A stretch of DNA of 22,151 bases from DUMJ01 sp964655195. GTDB taxonomy: Bacteria; DUMJ01. A program made the translations under genes and the position numbers. Location: positions 1 to 22,151 of the forward strand of contig CAZZLK010000125.1 of assembly GCA_964655195.1 (NCBI GenBank), in the 5' to 3' direction. The notes below the pieces were generated by a model. The model was not told the origin of the DNA. It made no database searches and worked only from the letters and a program-made list of their open reading frames with translations. Positions 16,218 through 22,151 of this stretch are shown piece by piece (position 1 is the first letter of the stretch; each line of letters begins with the position of its first letter).

Positions 16218-17082
16218 ACTTCTCCATAAGCCAGTAATGGTAGAAGAAGTTATAAGACTGATGGATGTAAAACCGGGTGGTTTATATCTGGATTGTACCC
16301 TTGGAGGTGGGGGACATAGCCTAGCTATTCTAAAGTATAGTAGCCCAGACGGATACCTTGTAGGCATAGATAGAGACCCAATGGCTATAAACATAGCGGA
16401 AGAGATTCTTTCTGAATATAGAGGTAGATATACCCTTATCAGTGGGAATTTTGTTAACTTAAGGGAGCTTATTTCTAAAGCTGGTTTTGATAAATTCGAT
16501 GGAATTCTCTTTGACCTAGGGGTATCTTCTATTCAACTAGATGACCCTGAAAGAGGTTTTAGCTTTGCTAAGGAGGGTCCTTTAGATATGAGGATGGACC
16601 AGAATATCCCTTTAACTGCTCATCAGGTTGTGAATACCTTTCCCCAAGATAGATTAGAGTATATATTCAGGGAGTTTGGAGAGGAACCTTTTGCCCATAA
16701 GATAGCAAGGGCGATAGTAGAATACAGAAAAGGAAAAGAGATCTCTTCGACTAAAGAACTGACGGATATTATTAGTTCTGTGATTAGGAAAAGGGGAAAG
16801 ATACATCCAGCCACAAGAGTCTTTATGGCTTTGAGGATATATATAAACAACGAATTGGAGAATTTAGAAAATGCCCTCTCTCAAGCAATATCTCTTCTAA
16901 GACCAAAGGGAAGGCTATGTGTTATTTCCTACCACTCTCTAGAGGACCGTATAGTGAAGAAATTCTTTAAGGAAAGCGGCGAGAAAATTATTACTTCATC
17001 TGTGATAAAGCCTAGGAGAGAGGAGATACTAGATAATAGAAGAGCTAGAAGCGCTAAGCTCAGGGGGTTAGAGAAGATATGA
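16201..17082 (+). CDS. rsmH: 16S rRNA (cytosine-1402 N4)-methyltransferase RsmH
   Basis: RsmH (MraW) is the SAM-dependent enzyme that N4-methylates C1402 in the ribosomal decoding centre. The start MPLEYKLLHKPVM fits the family N-terminus (HxPVM). An in-frame ATG at 16156 would add 15 residues not seen in the family and a long overlap, so ATG 16201 is preferred. GGGAG is nine nt upstream. Residues give the SAM loop YLDCTLGGGGHS, the block GILFDLGVSSIQLDDPERGFSF, and the C-terminal SYHSLEDRIVKKFF and RRARSAKLR motifs. At 293 residues it is slightly short for the family (about 300-315). Its stop overlaps the ftsL start by ATGA. Confidence 0.95.
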   Translation: MPLEYKLLHKPVMVEEVIRLMDVKPGGLYLDCTLGGGGHSLAILKYSSPDGYLVGIDRDPMAINIAEEILSEYRGRYTLISGNFVNLRELISKAGFDKFDGILFDLGVSSIQLDDPERGFSFAKEGPLDMRMDQNIPLTAHQVVNTFPQDRLEYIFREFGEEPFAHKIARAIVEYRKGKEISSTKELTDIISSVIRKRGKIHPATRVFMALRIYINNELENLENALSQAISLLRPKGRLCVISYHSLEDRIVKKFFKESGEKIITSSVIKPRREEILDNRRARSAKLRGLEKI

Positions 17083-17438
17083 ACAGAATTTTGGCAGAGA
17101 GAAATGTCTACGTAAATCTGCAACTGGAAGAAATAAAGGAACAGGTTCCTCAGACTCATTATAAGATTCAGCACAGATGGGTAAGATTACTCTTAGTTTC
17201 GGCATTGCTTGTCGGTATGTTTACTGTAAGTCTACTCCAGATAAGACTTTACAGTGGACTCATACGCTATCAGGAAGAAATAAGGTCTTTAGAAGAAGTG
17301 ATAGATACTCTTTCGATCAAAAATGAGCAGTTGAGCTTAGAGATTATACGATTAACCTCTCCGACACGTCTAAGAAATGAAGGGAAAAGATTAGGCTTAC
17401 AACCTAGTAATAGAATAATCATACTGCCAACAGAATAG
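17079..17438 (+). CDS. ftsL: FtsL-like bitopic cell division protein
   Basis: The protein has 119 residues with a short cytosolic tail, one membrane helix (about 34-55, WVRLLLVSALLVGMFTVSLL) and an outward-facing coiled coil (about 56-95, with LEEVIDTLSIKNEQLSLEI). It ends with a RLGLQPSN segment typical of FtsL and DivIC C-termini. FtsL bridges FtsB and FtsQ and activates the FtsWI septal synthase. Sequence conservation in this family is low, so the call rests on size, topology and position between rsmH and the class B PBP. It is separated from that gene by one base. Confidence 0.85.
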   Translation: MNRILAERNVYVNLQLEEIKEQVPQTHYKIQHRWVRLLLVSALLVGMFTVSLLQIRLYSGLIRYQEEIRSLEEVIDTLSIKNEQLSLEIIRLTSPTRLRNEGKRLGLQPSNRIIILPTE

Positions 17439-17439
17439 G

Positions 17440-18978
17440 TTGAATACCAGAAGGATAAAGATCTTAATTGGTGTTTTTATATTGACCTTTATTATGGAAG
17501 GGGTGACATTGTTTTACTGGCAGGTACTTTGGGGATTATGGTCAAAAAGGTCTGATTCTTCTTTTGAAGAATGCAGAGTAGAGAGAGGAAAGATATATGA
17601 TCGATATGGCAGGATTATAGTTACGAATGAGGTTCGATATTCTGTGTCTGCTGATCCATATATGGTTGATGATCCTGTAGGATTGGGCAATAAGATAGGG
17701 GAACTTTTGGGTAAACCAGCGAATCTTTATATAGACAAGTTAAGGGAGAATTTAAGATTCGTGTGGATAGAAAGAAAACTTAATAGGGAAACTGCTGACA
17801 GGTTGCTATCTTTAAAAAAGGGTGTATTCTTTCTCGAGGAGGAGTACCAACGTCTCTGCTTGAATCCTGATGTAAGAGAGATCATAGGTGATGTAGATAT
17901 AGACAATAAAGGATTGAGTGGTATAGAGTTAGCTCTAGATGATAAATTGAAGAAGGGAGAGAACATATATCTGAGTATAGATAGCGTTTTACAGGCAAAG
18001 ATAAATGATCTGTTATTAGAGAGTCAGAAATCCCTTGGGTTTAAAAAAGGTATTGTCATCGTTATGTCTCCATGGACAGGTGAGGTATTGGCATTAGTGA
18101 ACTTCCCACATACCAAGAATTTTGCAATTCAGGATATCTTTGAGCCTGGCTCATCATTTAAACCTATAGTAGCCTCCATCGCTCTAGAAGAAAGATGTAT
18201 TAATGAAGAAGAAAGATTTAACTGTAGACCTCCATTTGTAGTGAGGGGGATCTCCATAAAGGATGCTCCTCACGATGTAGAGTCTTACGATATGACTCTG
18301 AAGGAAATCCTTGAGGTCTCATCAAACATAGGGATGGCTCAGGTGGGGATAAAGATAGGGACTGACCTCTTCTATAGGTATATTTCCTCATTTGGTTTCG
18401 GGATACCTACAGGTATAGAAATAGCAGGAGAAGCCTCCGGGATGCTTCCAAGTAGAAGGGATATGATTACTCTTACTCAGAACAGTTTCGGTCAGGGTAT
18501 AGCTATGAGTGCCTTGCAGCTGGTCTCTAGCTATGCCCCATTGGCAAATGGTGGATATATTGTAAAGCCAACTATACTTAGAATTTCATCACCTACCAAT
18601 TTCTTGAATCAGATCTTATCCTGTGAAACATCAAGGAAAATCACTGATATATTGGTAAATGTGGTGGAGAATGGGACAGGTAAAAAAGCTAGGATAGAAG
18701 GAATAGAGATAGCAGGTAAGACGGGAACCGCTCAAAAGGTTATTGATGGACGATACTCTATGGAGAAAAGTATTGTCTCTTTTATAGGGTATTTACCAGC
18801 TCATCATCCACGGTATATAATTGGTGTGATACTGGATGAACCAGAGGTAGGTAGATGGGCTTCTGATACTGCAGCTCCATTGTTCAAAAAGGTAGCAGAG
18901 ATTTTATTATACGACGAGAGATTGAAAGGAGAGACCTATGAAGATATTAAAGTTACTGGAAGATATAGAGATAATTGA
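17440..18978 (+). CDS. ftsI: Class B penicillin-binding protein (FtsI/PBP3-type transpeptidase)
   Basis: This septal transpeptidase crosslinks peptidoglycan stems outside the membrane. A short N-terminal tail and membrane helix (about 7-28) precede the pedestal domain with the invariant RGKIYDRYGRIIVTN block. The catalytic motifs are all present: SSFK (Ser238 nucleophile, K241), SSN (294-296) and KTG (427-429). At 512 residues it is shorter than E. coli FtsI (588), and I see no PASTA repeats. The start is TTG 17440, one base after the ftsL stop. There is no strong ribosome site, so coupling to ftsL is likely. The 3' end overlaps murE by 41 nt. Position in the dcw cluster favours a division role over elongation. 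Confidence 0.93.
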   Translation: MNTRRIKILIGVFILTFIMEGVTLFYWQVLWGLWSKRSDSSFEECRVERGKIYDRYGRIIVTNEVRYSVSADPYMVDDPVGLGNKIGELLGKPANLYIDKLRENLRFVWIERKLNRETADRLLSLKKGVFFLEEEYQRLCLNPDVREIIGDVDIDNKGLSGIELALDDKLKKGENIYLSIDSVLQAKINDLLLESQKSLGFKKGIVIVMSPWTGEVLALVNFPHTKNFAIQDIFEPGSSFKPIVASIALEERCINEEERFNCRPPFVVRGISIKDAPHDVESYDMTLKEILEVSSNIGMAQVGIKIGTDLFYRYISSFGFGIPTGIEIAGEASGMLPSRRDMITLTQNSFGQGIAMSALQLVSSYAPLANGGYIVKPTILRISSPTNFLNQILSCETSRKITDILVNVVENGTGKKARIEGIEIAGKTGTAQKVIDGRYSMEKSIVSFIGYLPAHHPRYIIGVILDEPEVGRWASDTAAPLFKKVAEILLYDERLKGETYEDIKVTGRYRDN

Positions 18979-20410
18979 TATAAGAGGAATAGAAAAGATC
19001 ATAGACGCAGAGATAGAGGGTATAAGTAGTAACTCTAAGAATATTAGGAAGAACTATGTATTTATAGCACTAAAAGGGGAAAGAGTTGATGGACACCTAT
19101 TTATAGAGGAAGCTATTCAAAATGGAGCGATAGCAGTTATAGGAGAGAATGAAATACTTGGGGACTTTCCCTATATAAGGGTCTTAGATAGTAAGAAGGC
19201 TTATGCATTTATAAGCAGTAATTTCTATGGAAATCCTTTCAGGTATATAAAAACTATTGGAGTTACTGGTACTAATGGTAAAACTACCACGGTGAATCTT
19301 ATAGGTAGCATATTGGAAGCAGATGGAGAAAGAGTCGGGATAATAGGGACTCTTGGTGCTAAGTTGGGTAATGAGATCCTCCCTACCGAATTTACAACAC
19401 CCGAACAATTACTTCTGGCAGAGCTTTATAGTAAAGCTAAGGCAAGTGGTATAAGCAGGATAGTTATGGAGGTCTCCTCCCATTCATTAGTTCAACATAG
19501 GGTTGATGCGATTAATTTTGAGGGAGCTGTATTTACTAATCTTACTCAAGATCATCTGGATTTTCATAAGGATATGGAGGCATATTTCCAGGCTAAAAGA
19601 CGTCTATTCGAGATGGTCTCAAAAGTAGAAAATGGTATTATGGTGATAAATACCGATGATCCCTATGGGGAGAGATTAGTCAGAGAATTTGAGGCAAATC
19701 ATCCAATTACTTATGGGATAAAGAAACCTGCTATGGTAACAGCTAGGAATATAAAGACTTCTCCAGAGGGGTTATTTTTTGAGCTTGCTATAGGAGGGGA
19801 AAGTTTTAATGTAAGGTCCAAACTTTTAGGAGAGATAAACGTCTACAATATACTTTCAGCTATAGGTTATATCTATGCGATAGGGAGATCTATAGATAGA
19901 GCGATAGATGTTATTCGAGACTTTAATCCCGTAAGAGGCAGGTTGGAGCGTATAGACCTAGGGCAGTCGTTCTATGTATTTATAGACTATGCACATACTC
20001 CCGATGCATTAGAGAGGGTTCTTAGAGTAGCCAGGACTTTTGGCAAGAGGCTTTTAGTTGTATTTGGATGCGGTGGTAATAGGGATAAAACCAAGAGACC
20101 TATTATGGGTGATATAGCTACCAAGCTTTCTGATCTTGCCATTATCACTTCGGATAACCCAAGGAGTGAGGATCCTATTAGGATTATAGAAGATATAATC
20201 AGCGGTATAACGAAAGATAATTATATTGTAAAAGAAGACAGGAAAGAGGCGATAGAGCACGCCATAAATATAGCGGAACCTGAGGATGTCATAGTTATAG
20301 CCGGCAAAGGACACGAGACGTATCAGATATTTAAAGATGTAACTATTCATTTTGATGATAGAGAAGTAGCGATGGAAGCGATCAAAAGGAGGATAAACGG
20401 TGGACAGTAG
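18938..20410 (+). CDS. murE: UDP-MurNAc-tripeptide synthetase MurE (meso-DAP type)
   Basis: MurE adds the third amino acid to UDP-MurNAc-L-Ala-D-Glu in the cytosol using ATP. AAGGAG at 18926-18931, six nt upstream, supports ATG 18938 despite the 41-nt overlap with the PBP gene. Domains in order are the N-terminal UDP-binding domain (SSNSKNIRKNYVFIALKG), the ATPase core with the P-loop VTGTNGKTT (K115), the block MEVSSHSLVQHRVDAINF, FTNLTQDHLDFH with the carbamylated-lysine region AKRRLF, and the C-terminal domain with DNPR (406-409) followed by SEDP. DNPR is the known signature for meso-diaminopimelate selection. The length of 490 residues is normal. The stop overlaps mraY by 11 nt with no murF between. 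Confidence 0.96.
   Translation: MKILKLLEDIEIIDIRGIEKIIDAEIEGISSNSKNIRKNYVFIALKGERVDGHLFIEEAIQNGAIAVIGENEILGDFPYIRVLDSKKAYAFISSNFYGNPFRYIKTIGVTGTNGKTTTVNLIGSILEADGERVGIIGTLGAKLGNEILPTEFTTPEQLLLAELYSKAKASGISRIVMEVSSHSLVQHRVDAINFEGAVFTNLTQDHLDFHKDMEAYFQAKRRLFEMVSKVENGIMVINTDDPYGERLVREFEANHPITYGIKKPAMVTARNIKTSPEGLFFELAIGGESFNVRSKLLGEINVYNILSAIGYIYAIGRSIDRAIDVIRDFNPVRGRLERIDLGQSFYVFIDYAHTPDALERVLRVARTFGKRLLVVFGCGGNRDKTKRPIMGDIATKLSDLAIITSDNPRSEDPIRIIEDIISGITKDNYIVKEDRKEAIEHAINIAEPEDVIVIAGKGHETYQIFKDVTIHFDDREVAMEAIKRRINGGQ
20386..20392 (+). promoter_or_regulatory. Ribosome binding site selecting the GTG start of mraY
   Basis: AAGGAGG, the strongest Shine-Dalgarno sequence in the window, lies inside the end of murE, 7 nt before GTG 20400. 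It supports the non-ATG start. Confidence 0.75.
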
Positions 20411-21344
20411 AAGTCTGGTTACATTTTATCTTTCACTAATACTGAGCATATTGGGATTTAGAGTTTACTTTAAATATTTCAGGTCCTTACTACCAAAACA
20501 TGTGAGAGATTATGGACCAAAGACACATTTGGCTAAAGAGGGGACTCCAACTATGGGTGGTATGGTCATACTTCTTAGCGCCCTATTAACTCTATTAATT
20601 ATGTATCCTACTCGGGAGATAATAGTACTCTTAGGATTAATAACAGGTTATGCTATTATAGGTGGCATAGACGACTATTCAGGGATAAAAAAGAGGTCAT
20701 CTCAACCTTTAAAGGGCAGATATAAATTCATTGCTGAATGCATTATATCCTTATTCTGGCTCTGGATAGTTAAGAGATATAATATCTTTGAGATAAAGGG
20801 AAACTTTCTTCTGTTCTATCCTAATAGTCTATTCTGGTTATATTTTCTAGAGACGGTGTTTATAGTAGGGATAGCAAATGGAGTAAACTTTACAGATGGA
20901 GTCGATGGATTAGCTGGTACAATTATATCCATCCTTTTACTCTTTATCATTCTTCTTATTAAAAATCCAAACGTAAATGTCCTCTCGCTGGCTTTACTTG
21001 GTAGTCTTTCGGTTTTTCTCTTCTATAATGTTCATCCCGCTAAACTTATTATGGGAGATGTAGGTTCTTTATCACTCGGAGCCAGTATAGCTGGATTAGG
21101 AATAGCTATGGGTAAAGAATGGCTAGTTCTTATATTAGGAGTCATCTTTATCCTTGAGAACCTTTCCGTTATGATTCAGGTCTCGTACTATAAGCTTACC
21201 GGAAGGCGTATATTTAAAATGAGCCCGCTACACCATCACTTTGAGCTTTCAGGATGGAGTGAACCACAAGTCGTTACCAGATTCTCTTTATTAACTCTGT
21301 TAGCAGGCATTCTGGGGGTATATATAAATGGATTTAAGGGATAA
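20400..21344 (+). CDS. mraY: Phospho-MurNAc-pentapeptide transferase MraY (lipid I synthase)
   Basis: MraY is the integral membrane enzyme that links phospho-MurNAc-pentapeptide to undecaprenyl phosphate. Signature blocks are HLAKEGTPTMGG (43-54), GGIDDYSGIKKRSSQPLKGR with the metal-binding pair D91-D92, NGVNFTDGVDGLAGT (D166 and D169), KLIMGDVGSLSLG (D220) and the nucleotide-binding SPLHHHFELSGW (HHH 278-280). About ten hydrophobic helices are visible. At 314 residues it is at the short end of the family (E. coli 360, Gram-positive forms about 320). It starts within murE and its stop lies within murD (17-nt overlap). Confidence 0.97.
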   Translation: MDSRSLVTFYLSLILSILGFRVYFKYFRSLLPKHVRDYGPKTHLAKEGTPTMGGMVILLSALLTLLIMYPTREIIVLLGLITGYAIIGGIDDYSGIKKRSSQPLKGRYKFIAECIISLFWLWIVKRYNIFEIKGNFLLFYPNSLFWLYFLETVFIVGIANGVNFTDGVDGLAGTIISILLLFIILLIKNPNVNVLSLALLGSLSVFLFYNVHPAKLIMGDVGSLSLGASIAGLGIAMGKEWLVLILGVIFILENLSVMIQVSYYKLTGRRIFKMSPLHHHFELSGWSEPQVVTRFSLLTLLAGILGVYINGFKG

Positions 21345-22151
21345 GCGGGTAACGGTAATAGGATACGGCAAGACTGGAGAGGCATGTGTTAAAACCCTCA
21401 TAGAGTTAGGTGCAAAGGTAAAACTCTCAGAAAAGAAAAGAGATTTGAATCCTCCCGATGGGATAGAGGTAGAATTGGGAGGTCATACTGAAGAGTTCGT
21501 ACTGGACTCTGACCTTATAGTCTTAAGTCCAGGTGTAAGATGGGACGAACCAGTACTAGAGAAGGCTAGGAGTAAAGGGATTGAGGTTATAAGTGAGATA
21601 GAACTGGCTTATCGTCTTACTGAGGTTCCAATTATAGCTATTACTGGTACAAATGGTAAAACGACTACTACTTCATTAACCGCTCATATCTTATCTACAG
21701 AGAAAGATGTGAAGTTAGTTGGTAATATCGGCATTCCCTTTATAGGAGAGGTATTAAATTCAAAGCCAGAGTACTTTGTACTTGAGGTAAGCAGCTTCCA
21801 GCTTCAGGGGACTAAACTCTTTCGCCCTAAAATAGGGGTGCTGCTTAATATTGCAAGTGATCATTTGAACTGGCATAATAGTATGGATGAGTATATAGAG
21901 GCAAAGAAAAAATTATTTATTAATCAGAAAGAGGAAGATATATTGATTTACAACAGAGACGATAGAAATGTAGTGGAAGCTGTGGAGACAGCCAAGAGCA
22001 GGAGGATTTCGTTTTCCTTTAATAATGACAGTGATATATATACAGATGGTAATTACATAAGGTTCAAATATCTGGAATTTTCCGAAATCTCGATCCCCCT
22101 AAAAGGGATAAGGCTTACAGGTAAGCATAACCTTGCTAACATAATGTGTGC
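21328..22151 (+). CDS. murD: UDP-MurNAc-L-alanine:D-glutamate ligase MurD (3' partial)
   Basis: The frame opens at ATG 21328 and runs without a stop to the right edge, giving 274 residues of an expected 430 to 450. MurD adds D-Glu to UDP-MurNAc-L-Ala. Visible are the N-terminal Rossmann-like domain (VTVIGYGKTGEA, VLSPGV), the P-loop ITGTNGKTT (K111), the block LEVSSFQL (152-159), IASDHLNWH and the carbamylated-lysine region AKKKLF, and TGKHNLANIM near the edge, which is the GxHNxxN motif of Mur ligases. SSFQL separates MurD from MurC, MurE and MurF. ATG 21328 overlaps mraY by 17 nt. Confidence 0.95.
   Translation, partial: MDLRDKRVTVIGYGKTGEACVKTLIELGAKVKLSEKKRDLNPPDGIEVELGGHTEEFVLDSDLIVLSPGVRWDEPVLEKARSKGIEVISEIELAYRLTEVPIIAITGTNGKTTTTSLTAHILSTEKDVKLVGNIGIPFIGEVLNSKPEYFVLEVSSFQLQGTKLFRPKIGVLLNIASDHLNWHNSMDEYIEAKKKLFINQKEEDILIYNRDDRNVVEAVETAKSRRISFSFNNDSDIYTDGNYIRFKYLEFSEISIPLKGIRLTGKHNLANIMC

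Noticed and set aside
1..22151. tRNA or rRNA genes, CRISPR arrays, insertion sequences or prophage attachment sites
   Set aside because: I read both strands for them and saw none. Almost every base is inside a conserved gene.

Overview
The window is 22 kb of densely packed bacterial chromosome with essentially no spare sequence. Arginine is written almost entirely as AGA/AGG and isoleucine often as ATA. Genes overlap by a few bases throughout. This compact, purine-rich style is typical of thermophilic or deep-branching uncultivated bacteria, but I cannot name the phylum. MurE carries the DNPR motif of meso-diaminopimelate-adding ligases, so a meso-DAP peptidoglycan is expected. Two long G homopolymers inside secA look like read-error artefacts and suggest a metagenome assembly.

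Region 1 (1-14004, plus strand) reads as one operon of eight genes. In order they are: a TPR/DUF3857/transglutaminase-like protein cut by the left edge; secA; prfB, which needs a programmed +1 frameshift; mltG; a secreted GH88/GH105-like protein; a membrane GT2 glycosyltransferase; a cytosolic alpha/alpha-toroid plus beta-domain protein resembling heparinase/lyase folds; and a 948-residue fusion of a flippase-like domain, a GT-C (GT39-like) domain and a degenerate NodB deacetylase domain. The last four, together with mltG, look like an envelope-glycan module. This is the part least explained by known biology.

Region 2 (13994-15647, minus strand) is a two-gene operon, mrp then hslO, running towards region 1. 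The convergent genes overlap at a small palindrome that supplies both stop codons.

Region 3 (15648-15782) is the only real intergenic gap. It holds back-to-back promoters: an extended -10 for mrp and a sigma70-type promoter for mraZ. Between the mraZ -10 and its start codon lie three AAGTGG direct repeats with an exact 10-bp period, which is the expected form of an MraZ autoregulatory operator.

Region 4 (15783-22151, plus strand) is the division and cell wall (dcw) cluster: mraZ, rsmH (mraW), ftsL, ftsI-type PBP, murE, mraY and murD (cut by the right edge). murF, normally between murE and mraY, is absent here. Together the window covers protein export, translation termination, septal peptidoglycan synthesis, glycan strand cleavage and a putative surface-glycan pathway.
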